Part shown: positions 23,523 through 35,388 of the stretch, in pieces | Layout: every line of letters starts with the position of its first letter | Numbering within the stretch: the first letter of the stretch is position 1 | From: Carex sylvatica | Lineage: Eukaryota; Streptophyta; Magnoliopsida; Poales; Cyperaceae | DNA length: 64,000 bases | Assembly: GCA_964058845.1 (NCBI GenBank) | Contig: CAXKVR010000099.1 | Coordinates: forward strand, 186,001-250,000 | Reading direction: 5' to 3' | The notes under the pieces: model-generated | The model's database searches: none | Told to the model about the DNA's origin: nothing | Seen by the model: only the letters and a program-made list of their open reading frames with translations | Position numbers and translations under genes: made by a program

Positions 23523-24830
23523 CACTACTGTTTCAACATGCCAAAGTCACCAGAGCCCAAATATATAACTGTAAATCAACCATGTCAGAAAAAAAATTCA
23601 GAGTGATTACCCCATGCATGGCAAGTGCGTATCCTCTGAGATATCTCATATTTTGCATGACTGACGTGTCTGGTGCCTATTCGGGAATATTTTGCGTATC
23701 CGTTTTTGTGGATTATCCGCTCTGTATCCGTATCCATTTAAGGTGGATTGGTTTTAAATTTTGACATCCATTTACTATCCGTATTCATATCCGTTCATTG
23801 AAAAATGGATACGAATTTGGTATTAGCATTATCCACTCCGTTTACACCCCTACTACACATGCAACAGTCAGCAAGAAATATTTTGTTACCTCAGAGGATA
23901 TGGACTCAGATTCTACAGCCTTTATGGCAACAGATGTGCACACCGACTTGTGTTGTTTCTCTCTCCACACACATATGCATGCACACGTGCACACAAAAGC
24001 AGCATAGGAGGAGAGGAGGGTGTCAATGGTACCCTTTTAACTGTTTACCCGATCCATACCGTATTCCATAAACCCTTAACCCAAAACCCTAAAGCTAAAA
24101 TTAATGTACATTCTTATCAGGGCTTCAACAGAGAACATAATTTTCAGATCTCCATTCTTATACTTATTAAACATCATTAGGTCTTCATTACAATAAATAC
24201 AATGCAAATTTAAACAAAAACAAACACCAAAAAGAGCAAATTCACTACATTGTAGATGCTGTATCAACAAGAAAAAAAAGGGAAATTTTATCATAGGAAG
24301 ATCAAATAGCAAATTCAAAATCAGCTTGCTGAAATCGACTGAAGAAAACAGATAATGCATCAAAGATTCCCAATTATACCAACTCTTCATTTCTTTTTGG
24401 AATAAAAAAGGAATACAGATTTCCCTGTCTACATTCCCGTCATCACTTCCATGACCTTTATCAATCAAAATCCCTTGTATTTTATAGACGTAATAAGTAA
24501 ATTTACAAGACACAAAAGAAGAACTTCAGTTTTTACTAAAATTTTCCTAGGAAATAAGTTAGTATACGCCGACAAAAGATAAACTTGTTAAAGAATAAAG
24601 AGCATAGAACAATTAGGCGATGGTGTACAATAAAATAGAACACGAGATGGAGTTTCATGTTCTTTAAAAGGAAAGAAGATACCTAATACCTGAGACCGGC
24701 GCTGGGGAGAGCCCAACTTTCGGCGTTTCTCTGCGCCAGCGGATGCGGTCTGCGGAGATCCCAATAAAAGAAACGGAGAGAGAGACACTCAAGTAGTTTT
24801 GGGCCTTACGGCCTGTCTAAGGCTAACTCG
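23523..24830. repeat. Segmental duplication, copy A
   Basis: Blocks match 35389-37945 in the same order: CTACTGTTTCAACATGCC (23528), GCAAGAAATATTTTGTTA (about 23870), CATTCTTATACTTATTAA and CAGCGGATGCGGTCTGCGGA (about 24738). The last block, read on the minus strand, looks like a gene 5' end, but I cannot identify a product. Copy A begins within about 12 bp of where OSC homology stops, so its left edge may be the rearrangement that truncated the OSC. A hAT-type end (TATCCG-rich, ending CCGTTTACACCCCTA at about 23851) is embedded in it. Confidence 0.7.
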
Positions 24831-25100
24831 CCACGGCCCCTTGATTTAACCATTTACTTTATGAAAAATTAATTATTTATCACTTCAAAACTTTCAAATT
24901 GTAAAAGTGTAATCTCAAAATTTAAAATTATAAAAATAGTACTTAAACTTAATTAATTTATAATTTTATCATTCCAAATAATTAATAACTAAAATGTCCT
25001 CCCTTCTTCTCCACCTCTTTTTCTCCCGCCATGACTGATGTAATTTGAATGAATATACAGGATATAATTTGAAAAATAATTGCTTCTTCTCCGCCTCTCC

Positions 25101-26035
25101 ATAGAATGCCTGAGAGAAATGTTGTCACGTGGACCTTGATTATATCTGGGTTGGTTCGGATTGGACGGTACAAGGCTGGTCTTAATTTCGGGATATTGCT
25201 TCAATGGATTGTTTGAATCAGCCATTCAAGTTTTTCATCAAATGATGCAAAGTGAAATACAGCCAAATGTACACACTTTAACTAGTGTTTTAACTGCATG
25301 TGGGTCCCACCTAGGCAAACAACTACATAGTTTCATGATAAAACTTGGAACTAGTGACAGTGTCTACTGTGGTTCTGCCTTAATCGATTTTTACTCGAGA
25401 AATAACGAGCATGAAATGGCTGCAATGGTTTTTCAAAATCTCAAGGTAGGGGTGTAAACGGATCGGATAATATCCGATTTCGTCCGAATTCGAATCTAAA
25501 AAAGTGTTTAAATTATCCGATCCGTATCCGTATTCGAGACTATCCGTATCCGTATCCATATCCGAAAAATTATAACGGATACGGATACAGTAAGACTTTT
25601 TACTATCCGTATCCGACCGTTTACACTTTAAACCATAACAAATGTGATATATACTCTTAAATTGATTTATTAAATTGCATATTGTACGAATAATTTATTA
25701 AATTGCATATAGATATATATTTTGATGAACAATATAACACTATGACATAATTAGTAACTAATATTTTAATAATATAATAAATATTTTGTAACTAACAAGC
25801 TAATTATGAAAAATATCCGTATCCGTCCGATATCCGATCTGTATCCGTAACATTTAATATCCAATCTGTATCTGTATCGAACACTATCCGTATCCGAAAA
25901 AATATAACGGATACAAATATGATAAAATCACTATTTGATCCGTATCCGACCGTTTACACCCTATCTCAAGGAGAGAAATGTAGTCACTTGGTGTTCTATA
26001 ATATCTTCATGCATCAGAGGTGACCGAAGGGAAGG
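25101..26035 (+). pseudogene. PPR-protein gene fragment (PLS-type), split by a transposon
   Basis: About 140 residues of a plant pentatricopeptide-repeat protein can be read. The first part begins ERNVVTWT (about 25107). After a disturbed stretch the homology resumes at ISGYCFNGLFESAIQVFHQM, runs through VLTACGSHLGKQLHS and SALIDFYSRNNE, and reaches AAMVFQNLK. Then, after the hAT element at 25447-25963, comes ERNVVTWCSIISS. PPR proteins bind organellar RNA. The stretch is broken by a frameshift-bearing local duplication at about 25128-25185 and by the insertion, and lacks both ends of any full gene. It is cargo of the surrounding MULE. Confidence 0.8.
25447..25963. mobile_element. Non-autonomous hAT-like element nested in the PPR fragment
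   Basis: It starts TAGGGGTGTAAACGG and ends CCGTTTACACCCTA. A perfect 8-bp TSD TCTCAAGG lies at 25439-25446 and 25964-25971. Subterminal regions are filled with TATCCG/CGGATA repeats as in the elements at 2496 and 4991. Removing the element and one TSD rejoins the PPR reading frame, so it inserted after capture or into the parent gene. Confidence 0.88.
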
Positions 26036-26656
26036 TATTCGCATCCTGCAAAAAAAAAAATCAGCCATGGCAAGAGAAAAAGAGGATGCACTTCTATTAC
26101 AAAACAAAAAAAATTTCTTAATTTTTTTGAACATAAAGTGTATTAAATCAAACTCTCCAGTTTGCTTGACTATTCTATCTTTTTCTCATTCATTTCATAA
26201 AATCTAGATTCAATCATAAATCCTTAGCACCCAATCAGACCATGCTTAAAGAGTAGATTTCCATAAAAAAATAAAATAAAAAAATAAAAAAGAGGGGTAA
26301 GCTATACTTTATATAGATAAAAATCTCATAATTGGAAGAAAGTAGCAGAAAAGGAATTTTCGATTACGATTAAGTGAAAACAATCATTATTTTCTTAATG
26401 AGATAAGAATTCAAAAAAAAAAATTAGAAAAATTAAATGTCTATAGAAAAAAGAACCAGCCTCAACTTTCAATCAAAAAAATCAGGAGAAGAAGAGGAGA
26501 ACAAGGGAGGACATTTTAGTTATTAATTATTTGAAGTGACAAAATTACAAATTAACAAAGTTTGAAGTGATATTTTTATAATTTCAAATTTCGAGATGAC
26601 ATTTTTACAATTTGAAGATTTTAAAGTGACAAATAATCAATTTTTCCTTTACTGTA

Positions 26657-27430
26657 TTATACTCAGAACATCTTACTACATTGGAATTTCCTTTTGTAAA
26701 AACACGGTAACACTGTCTTTTCCAAATTCTGAATGGACATCACAGATTTTGTTATCATTTACTAATTAAAATATCATCATCTTATATTCTCTTTACCAAT
26801 TAAAGTATCATCTTATATTCTCTTTACAAAAGTTTCTTTTTGTCATTGTTAGTTTTTAGTTAGTTTTCATGTGTGCCTTAGTTTTTAGTTAGCTTTTCCT
26901 GTGTTCGTTAGTTTTTCTTTCGTTCGGCTCTCTCTATTTTTCGTTAGACTCTCTTTGTTCGTTTTTAAGCTCTCTATGTTCGTTAATTTTATTTTATTAT
27001 CTCTTTGTAATTGTACGTGTGCTCAGGCCTCAGGGAGGGACGGACCTAATAAGGTCCAGAGGATGGGGGCAACTATACGTTTTCTGAATTTGTAAATTAT
27101 GTGAAGAATTACGGTTAAAATTAACTTTGTCTCTCTTTGAATTTTATTTTGCCTCCTTTGAAAAGCTCCAAAACTTCAGCACTATGCTGAGAGGGATCCT
27201 ATTCATTTATTATCCCGTTGTTTGATGTAATTATTTAAAGAACTAATTCATGACTCCGGTACACAACTCTATTCCGTTGTCGAGCCGAAAAACACTAGAA
27301 TTAATGAAATACTAAAAATGATAGAAATTTTCTTTTTAAAAATCAAAATTCTACAACACCAACTTTAACACTTTTTTATCTAATAGTAGATTTTTTTTAT
27401 TTTGCAGGTTCATCATCTCAAGGTCCGGTG
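26657..27430. other. Intergenic, no gene recognised
   Basis: AT-rich DNA with a small direct repeat of AATTAAARTATCATC and CTTATATTCTCTTTAC (about 26763-26827) and T-rich TTAGTTTTTAGTTAG repeats near 26850-26900. No coding sequence is recognised. Confidence 0.4.
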
Positions 27431-27435
27431 ATCTG

Positions 27436-27742
27436 AAATTTTTAAAAATACTCTGTTAAAAGAAAATAAACTAAAAGATCACTAAATTCTCAGAATTTCA
27501 TATTTAGCACGTCCATCATTTCACGTTGCGAACCTTAAAAATGGGTCCGCTATTTGTCGTTGCTGACTCCATATTGGATTTAGTGGACACCAAAAATGAC
27601 CCCATAATGGATTCATCATTTCACGTTGCGGACTCCAAGAATAAATCTGCAACGTGAAATGGCGGACATATTAAATCTGGAATTTTGAAGATTTAGTGGT
27701 CTTTTAGTTTATTTTTTAATAGGGGTATTTTTAAAAATTTCG
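27436..27742. mobile_element. Palindromic MITE-like inverted repeat
   Basis: The left arm (AAATTTTTAAAAATACTC, AAATAAACTAAAAGAYCACT, ATCATTTCACGTTGCG) returns inverted on the right (CGCAACGTGAAATGGCGGAC to GTATTTTTAAAAATTT). The arms are about 125 bp, and the centre repeats the TTTCACGTTGCGGAC motif. No TSD could be set with confidence. Confidence 0.65.
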
Positions 27743-28015
27743 GCCTTGTGACATTTTGTGCAAGATTTGTAATGTGGATGAACTTTTTTATTTTTTAGCA
27801 AAGTTATTTTTTTTTAGGTTTAATTTATTAGTGAAATTGTATATTTAAGAAAGTTATTGGTTGTGAAGTTGTGTTCATTTTTTATCTATCCGAATGTTGC
27901 AGATTAGGCTTTTATCTGACTAATATGATTGAATCAATATGCTATTCTCTAACTCGAAAACTACAAGTTCGTGTAATAAAACTAAAAGTCTCATCTTCAT
28001 GCCTTAAATATGCAA

Positions 28016-28046
<31 letters not shown>

Positions 28047-28099
28047 GAGAGAGGGAGAGAGAGAGAGAGATAGAGAGGTATGCTTATATAAGCATATCT

Positions 28100-28460
28100 T
28101 CACATATACTTATAATTCATTTTTGTGTTTTCAATGTCCAAATGGTCGATCTGAACCGTTAGATGTGATCTCTATATTGAAATGTGCTTGGAGACCAAAT
28201 TTTATATTTTTCTGAATTTTTTTTACTATTTATTAAGCCAATTTGAAAATCTCTGATCCAACGGTGGCTTCTGATTTTACTGTTTTGTTAAGCCACCGTT
28301 GGATCAACGATTTTCAAATTGGCTTAATAAATAGTAAAAAAATTCAGAAAAATATAAAATTTGGTCTCCAAGCACATTTTAATATAGAGATCACATCTAA
28401 CAGTCCAGATCGACTATTTGAATATTGGAAACACAAAAATGAGTTATAAGCATCTCTTTC
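28100..28460. mobile_element. Palindromic MITE, copy 4
   Basis: Same family as at 20120. GAACCGTTAGATGTGATCTC and GAAATGTGCTTGGAGACCAA are present and inverted on the right. The central 28235-28330 segment is a near-perfect inverted pair around AAGCCACCGTTGGATCA. TA and GA microsatellites flank both sides. Confidence 0.82.
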
Positions 28461-28479
28461 TCTCTCTCTATATATATAT

Positions 28480-29412
28480 AGATGCGCAGGCATTAAAAAA
28501 CTATGGCCCTTTGAAAGTTGCGCAGCGCATATTACGCACGTGTTCTGGCTAACATTGATTTTTTTTTTTTTTCAAAGTGCTGCCAATTCTGAATTTTTAT
28601 TATTTTAAAATACAAACTAAAAAATAGGTTAATTGAGCAGTGTATACAAGTAATAAAAAATAGGAAACACTTCTCACGCATACGTCTAGCTAGTTAATTG
28701 AGCAGTGTACAAATCATTGAAGTATCAGTTCGTAATCAACCACCGTATGAAAACAATAAAGTAATGATACAGACGAACATATCACCATGTGCTGTCTTGG
28801 CATCAAGCCTTGGCGCGTTCAAATCAGAGTGTTACGGTGTCCGTAATTTTTAAGTGCAAAATTTTATAAAACACTCTACTTAATTTCTTAAAACATCAAA
28901 CAAAATATTTCACTTTTAAAATTACTTGACAAATTACTCTCGTGGGATCCACATTTACCCCTTCTTAATTCCCCTCTCCTCTTTTAAATTACTTACTGTT
29001 TTTGGAATAAAAAAAGTGATATGAAAATCCAATAACAATATTTTTTGATGCAGCTTGTTACTTCCATAATTTTCGAATATTAGAACAGAAAGGAGTATTT
29101 TTTTAGATATATATTTGTAAATAGAGAAACAAATATGTTTGCTGCAATCAATTGCATAGAACATAAATGATACGCGCCAATAAAGTGAGATATCTTTCTT
29201 CCTTCACGCTCTCCATATTGCCAATCTGGTTTCCTGGCTTCTAATGTAGAAAAGATATATTATGATATCTTAGATGCTGTTACGAGTCATGGAGATGATT
29301 TTCCCCACATGGGCGATTCAGTTTTATGTCTATTCCACTTGCTGGATTTCATCTACTTCACTTAATTGTTAAAAATACTAGAAAATTGCTGACTGTGATC
29401 AGCTGAACTCGT
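28480..29412. other. Intergenic upstream of the AKR gene
   Basis: No gene or clear repeat is recognised. The minus-strand ORF at 28955-29164 has no recognisable domain. Confidence 0.4.
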
Positions 29413-29413
29413 A

Positions 29414-29550
29414 GGACCACTTTTGTTGTGCTGTTTTGATCATATACTCTATGCTGGCACCACTTTACAGTGGTGTAATTGGACCACTTTTGTTGTGCTG
29501 TTTTGATCATATACTCTATGCTGGTACCACTTTACAGTACTGGTGTAATT
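29414..29550 (+). repeat. Tandem duplication in the AKR promoter region
   Basis: Two head-to-tail units, 29414-29480 (67 bp) and 29481-29550 (70 bp), are nearly identical. They differ by one C/T change and a 3-bp ACT insertion. Both carry GGACCACTTTTGTTGTGCTG and TGATCATATACTCTATGCTG. The array ends 188 bp before the AKR start codon, so it duplicates promoter or 5' UTR sequence. Confidence 0.9.
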
Positions 29551-29738
29551 GCTTAATTAGGAGAACGGTCAATCTAATATCAGGTCCTACCTAGTAGATG
29601 AAACTAGTACTGTAATTTAAGTTTCTGCAATGAAACGGATCTAAGCAGCCTTATTTTCAAAAAAAAAAAAAAAATGCTAGAAAACATTACAGCCACTCAG
29701 CCCCTACTCAATTCATAGCACCATTTCCCTCCAATAGA

Positions 29739-32205
29739 ATGGGAACCATCCCTGAAGTGCACCTAAGAACACCCACCGGCCCCAAGGCCATGCCGATAAT
29801 CGGCATGGGCACGGCCGTTTTTCCCTTGGCCGCCTCTGAAACAATGCACGAAGCCTTACTGTCTGCAATCAAGGTAGGCTACCGCCATTTTGACACTGCA
29901 GCTGTCTATCAGTCTGAAAGGCCAGTCGGCTTGGCCATTGCTAAGGCTATCTCAATGGGTCTTGTGAGGTCCCGGGATGAGCTCTTTATCACCTCCAAGC
30001 TCTGGTGCAGTGATGCACATCCGGATAGAGTCATGGGTGCACTTCAGACAACACTTTGGTAAAGAGTTTGGTATTTCTTGTGATTTTTTTTTTCGCTTAA
30101 TTTGTTTGTAATTTCTTTTGTATTTGATTATCTACTCGTAACAATTAATGTGCGGAGTCTGAAGGTAACGTATCTCTTTTAGCGAGTCAATTGTTTTTAT
30201 TAATATATAATTTCAGTATTAAATTTAAGCACAAAGCACCTAATAATGCTACGTTGCAATATACACACACACTAACATATATTCATTATCTAAAGCTTTC
30301 ATATTTTTTTCAAAAACAAATAGCATGCAATAGTTGAAGATACCATAAATCTATGATTTTTGTACAGTGATATATATGTTTATTTATACAACAAATTAAC
30401 ATTAAAAATTAATGCTTGATATTCTTATTTTCACAATCCTTTTTTTCCTTAAAATAATTTCCCATATTTTTTCTTCTTTATTTCTGATGTATTGCCCCCC
30501 TTGACATAGGTCAAAATACATTTTTATTTATTTCAATGAAATACTTTTTATCTCATATATATAATGTAATTTATGTATAAAGGAAAAAAAATAATGTTCT
30601 AGGCTTCTAGCTATTATCGCTTAACACTACATACAATTTGTTTTTATTCAGTAACCTCCAAATGGATTATGTTGATCAATATCTAATACACTGGCCCATA
30701 AGCACAAAGCCAGGCCGGTGTGAATATCCTTTCCCAAAGGATGAGATCGAGACAACATTTGACATGCGCTCTGTTTGGGAGGCGATGGAGGAGTGCAACC
30801 GTCTCGGCCTTGCCAAGGCAATTGGTGTCAGCAATTTCTCATGCAAGAAATTGGAGCTTCTGCTCTCTTTCGCCAAAATCCCTCCAGCTGCTAATCAGGT
30901 TATTGATAAAAAAAAAAACTCTATTTGTTAAATTACACATACGATCATTAATAATTAATCAATAATCCTGAAAGTATTAAAAAACTATTGTCAATAAACT
31001 AAAGGAAGCCAAATGGTTTTTTCATTACCTGTTCATGATGTATACAATATAATTGGAATTTGAATCATTTCTTTCATGTCTTAACGGATAACAACTTCTT
31101 TTAATTATGTGAAGGTGGAGGTAAGTCCCCTTTGGCAACAGAAGAAGCTAAGAGAGTTTTGCATAGAAAAGGGAATTCAAGTATGCGCTTACTCTCCTTT
31201 GGGTGCTAAAGGAACACTATGGGGAACAGATCAGGTCATGGCATGTAAGGTGTTGCAAGAGATTGCTCAAGCCAAGGGGAAATCCTTGGCTCAGGTATAT
31301 ATAAACCTGAGCATTACAAATCAAACTTCCAGTTTGCTATATATCTAGATTATCAGACACAAAATAAGGAAATTGGAAATTTTAAAAGTTTGGAATAATG
31401 AAGCTTCTTTAAATAAATATATATATATAACAATTGACGTTCAAAAAATAAAATATTACAATCAAGCTCTAAAAAAAATAAAGGAAAGAAAAAAATTCCT
31501 GCATCTCATATACGTTCTGCATTCCAAAAGTATTTATACTTAATACCACAGTTATTTATACTCTCTTTTAATGGTCATAAGAAAATTCAAGTCATCATTT
31601 TGTTAAGTAAAAGTATAGCTTTCAGAATTGTTACTAGTAAGTAGTAACAATTATGTACAACTTTATAATAAAGTATAAATGTTTTTCAAAAAAAAAAAAA
31701 AAAGATATATATAATAGCTCTTAATTTAAAATTCTAACTTATAACGATCTGATTCGCTAGTAGATAAGACATAGGGCATTAAATTATCTGGCATTATAAT
31801 TTATAGCAATTAATGAAGTTAAGAATGTATATCTCAGAAAAAAGAGGTAGAACAATTATGCAGGGAACGTTGAGTCGATATATAATGTGTCAAATCAACA
31901 TTGACCAGGTAAAAAATAATAATAAATAAGGCAATGGCAAAAAAAGTTTACTGAACTAATTTATAATGAAATTGTTCCAGATTTGTCTGAGATGGGTATT
32001 TGAGCAAGGGGATTGTGTGATAGTAAAAAGTTTCAGTGAAGAAAGGATGAAACAGAATCTAGACATATTAAACTGGGAATTGAGTGTAGATGAAAGAGAA
32101 AAAATTGATAAAATATCACAACGCAAGGGATATCAAGCAGAAGAGTTTGTTTCATGCAATGGGCCCTACAAGACCTTTGAAGAACTTTGGGATGGTGAAA
32201 TTTAG
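29739..32205 (+). CDS. Aldo-keto reductase, plant AKR4 (chalcone/codeinone/methylecgonone reductase-like)
   Basis: Four exons (29739-30058, 30652-30898, 31115-31294, 31981-32205) with GT-AG introns join in frame to 323 residues, the normal length. The reductase tetrad is intact: Asp52 and Tyr57 in [11 protein letters not shown], Lys87 in ITSKLWC, His120 in YLIHWP. Other family signatures are [33 protein letters not shown] for NADP(H) binding, and the C-terminal FEELWDGEI. These (beta/alpha)8-barrel enzymes reduce carbonyls with NADPH in the cytosol. Plant relatives include legume chalcone (polyketide) reductase, codeinone reductase and methylecgonone reductase. Which carbonyl this one reduces cannot be deduced. 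A complete type III PKS lies 20 kb upstream on the same strand. No disabling change is seen. Confidence 0.93.
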
Positions 32206-32698
32206 TTGTTTTTTAATTTAAGAATCAAGGAAATATTTAAGTACGACTGCGTACATATCTATTTTAATTTGAAAATTGAAATGATCTTGATGCATGTTAA
32301 TTATAAGACAGTGGTAGTACGAAGTGGAAACTATTTCTTATGGTATTTTTATAATTAAGTGGACGTGTTGTTTTGTACTGAAATTGCTTTATGATGGCAA
32401 TTACGAGAATGTTTGAACAAGATTTGCGAGTATTTTTTTTTCTCTTCAGACTGTCTTTTTATGTATAGTATAATTCTGTGAGGCTTTCGAAACAAATTAT
32501 TTATTTGTAGACATACTAGTATATATCTCATCTCGCGAGTCAAGGAAATTAATCACGTCATTATTAATTATGTCACATCAAGTTATGTAAATTGATCTGA
32601 TCATATCACACCACGTCATATGATATTATCAAAATATTATTAAATAAAAGTTAGTAGGTTAGACTTATGCCTTTCAATCTCCAATATATATAGAGAGA

Positions 32699-33105
32699 GA
32701 GAATAGCTAATATACAAACGTTTGTTTCTGGACTCAGGAACAAATGGTTCGATTCTCCAATTTTCAAAGTCCAAACAGTTGATCTAAACCATTAGATATT
32801 CAATCTATATTAAAATGTGCTTGGAGACAAAATTTTATATTTTTTGAAACTTTTTTACTATTTATTAAGCTAGTTTGAAAATAGCTGTTTTTAAATAATG
32901 CAAAATTTTAATAAAAATAACGAATTTTAAACCATTTAATAAATAGTAAAAAAATTTCAAAAAATATAAAATTTGATCTCCAAACACATTTTAATATAGA
33001 TTGAATATCTAACGGTTTAGATCGACTGTTTGGACTTTGAAAATCGGATAATCGAACCGTTTGTTCCTGAGTCCAGGAACAAATGTTTGTATATTAGCCA
33101 TTCTC
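32699..33105. mobile_element. Palindromic MITE, copy 5, downstream of the AKR gene
   Basis: Ends GAATAGCTAATATACAAACG and its inverse CGTTTGTATATTAGCCATTC-like sequence (to 33105) enclose the family core. It is flanked by TATATATAGAGAGAG on the left and a CA repeat on the right. Confidence 0.82.
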
Positions 33106-33670
33106 ATATACACACACACACACACACCAAAATATTATCAAAAACTAAGAAGCAAATTAGCTAGTTTCAGATCTGCCAAGAAAATGCCCTGTTAAAGAAC
33201 TTCCCTAATTAAAGTGCTATAATAGAATTAAATAATCATTATCAAGATAACACGATCAATATCTTATTTTGATCTTCTTAATTTGTCAATATGTGCAAAA
33301 AAATGATTTATTTTTTATTTGTGACGCAGATATGTATTCATGTCCAATACAAGTTTGCAAGGTGAATTCGGTCAAAATTAAGTAAGATTTTTGTTTTTTT
33401 AATGAATTGTTTTTAGTTCGTTATAGGAATCAGGCCCACTATAAGTTCACAATAAATCACATCAGATTATTAGCAAAGTTGTACAAATGCCAAGCCAAAG
33501 AACGCCAAAACCAATTCCTACAAAATTGAAAAGCAAATATTGTTATGCCCCAGTGATACTGACAACATATGAAATTATAATTTCCAATAATAAATGAAGT
33601 TCTAATCATCATTAAGATAACCGATATAAAATAATCAATTGAATGATCATGAAGAAAACAATGGAGGTAT
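33106..33670. other. AT-rich spacer, no gene recognised
   Basis: A (CA) microsatellite lies at about 33110-33127. The minus ORF at 33457-33675 has no recognisable family. Confidence 0.4.
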
Positions 33671-33678
33671 ATCACAAA

Positions 33679-34635
33679 TAGAGGTGTTCATTGGATCCGG
33701 TTTAATCAGTTTTGAACCGAACCGATTAGATTGGACTAAACAGTTCGGTTTATCCGGTTTATTGGATTGGTTCGGTTTATTTCTTAAAACCGGATTACTA
33801 CTTTAGTTTGGTTCGGTTTAAAAAAATTCAAAACCGGCTATACTGAACCGAACCGAACTAATCTTATATAAATAATTATCAATGAATCCCCTTCGGCTCC
33901 GTTCATTTATTTGAACTCCGCCCCAACCCTCTGGCCCGGTTCATTTATTTATCAATGAATCCCTGCTCTGCTGCTCAAGACCCCCGCCCCAACCCTTCTC
34001 GCACGATTTCTCAAACTCACGATCGGATCCCTCTGCTCTCTCTTAGATCTCTCTCTGTAACTTAATTGCTGGTTTTGTGTTTACTCTCCCAGCAAACCCG
34101 TGAACAACGAGCTAGGGTTTGATTTAAGCAAAAAGAGATCTGCTCTCTCTCTGTAACTTGGTTGAGACTTGAGAGTAAATTGCAACGATACAGCAAAAGC
34201 TCTGTATCGCTATTTGTATGTATCATGCTAGAATTTTGAAACTTTTCCTTCTTGAACTTCGCTGCCGAGATGAGGAGAAAACAAGCAATTTTTTTTTTTT
34301 TTTTTTTTTTTGTGAGATGAAAACTACGCAAGTGGTTGATCAAGCTGGTTTTCTATTTTTTGTGATTTTGCATTTTCAAAGGGTATTTCGCATTTTTTTT
34401 TTAGTACTGACATGGTTATAGATTCCAGAGTATTTTTATATTTTCAAAGGGTTGTTTTGCATATTTGTTAGAACTTCGGTTTTAACCGAACAAACCAAAA
34501 TAAAATTTTGATTCCGTTCGGTTCGGTTGATAGGTTAAAACGGTTCAGTTCGGTTCTATTTTTAAAACCAAAATAAAACTTTAGTTTGTCAAGTTCGATT
34601 CGGTTTCAACCGAACCGAATCGTTGAACACCCCGA
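33679..34635. mobile_element. Non-autonomous hAT-like element, GGTTCGGTTT-rich
   Basis: Ends TAGAGGTGTTCA and, inverted, TGAACACCCCGA. A perfect 8-bp TSD ATCACAAA lies at 33671-33678 and 34636-34643. Subterminal regions are rich in CCGGTTT/AACCGAACCG. The centre (about 33890-34200) is less AT-rich, with CTCTCTCT and CTAGGGTTT motifs like a plant 5' UTR, so it may be captured host sequence. No transposase is seen. Confidence 0.85.
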
Positions 34636-34643
34636 ATCACAAA

Positions 34644-35388
34644 ATCCAGAGGATCAAGGAAAATATACTTCTATAGATATCCCACTCGAAAAAAATTACC
34701 ATTGACTATATATCTTAAAGACACCCTCGAAGATAAACACAATGTATTTTGGGGTCCCTACAAAAACTACATGCCTTGTACTGGCAATAACTATGGCATA
34801 CAAACTGACCCCTCTAATGCGAGATCAAATGTCAATGATTAATTGCGACTTCTCCAGAAATTTTTTCTTGAGATCTGTATAACAATCAAAGCGGACAATT
34901 CAGATCGCATACATATTTATGGCACATTTTGCAAGTACGGCAACAGATGAAAACGTGCCAGACTCATCATAAAATCATAATGGTACCAGTATATAACTAG
35001 CTCAAATATAGCAGCTTACAAAATTATTATAATCAGTTAAATTTTCAAGAGAAACAATTAGCTTGATGAAAATAAGAGATGTACTCTCAAAGGGAAAACT
35101 CAGAACAAAACCAGATCATTACTCAGAAAAGAACAAAACCAAATCAAATGCTAGTATTCTCCATAGAGAAAGTAGCAGATCTGCAGGATATTGATTGAAA
35201 GAATCACAAAAATATAATAATAGAGAACATATATTATGAAGACCCTCAGCAAATTGAAAGTATTTCAAGTTTTCAATATTATCAAGTGCAGACACACAAA
35301 CATCAAAATTCTGAGATGTATGTTTCTGAGGGGGAAAAACCAGAAAAACAAATGAAATTTGGGCCTTCAGAATGTTCATAAATGAGTT
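34644..35388. other. Intergenic, no gene recognised
   Basis: AT-rich DNA. The minus ORF at 35119-35379 lacks recognisable family features. Confidence 0.35.

Larger units (their letters stand above)
24862..26647. mobile_element. Pack-MULE: Mutator-like element carrying a PPR-gene fragment
   Basis: Inverted terminal repeats of about 160 bp (24862 to about 25025, and about 26488-26647) share AAAAATTRATTATTTRTCAC and AACTAAAATGTCCTCCCTT. They are flanked by 9-bp direct repeats with one mismatch (TTTACTTTA at 24853, TTTACTGTA at 26648), the MULE TSD length. The interior holds a PPR gene fragment and a nested hAT element but no transposase. That makes it a non-autonomous MULE that captured host coding sequence. 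Confidence 0.8.

Noticed and set aside
24440..24480. Box C-like GTGATGA suggesting a C/D snoRNA in the duplication
   Set aside because: No D box at a suitable distance is shared by both copies and no terminal stem is seen.
24076..24513. 145-codon minus-strand ORF in the duplicated segment
   Set aside because: The corresponding region of the second copy does not keep the frame, so it is not under coding constraint.
26040..26460. Possible plastid-derived insertion inside the MULE
   Set aside because: The AT-rich texture is reminiscent of plastid spacers, but no plastid gene or specific segment could be recognised.
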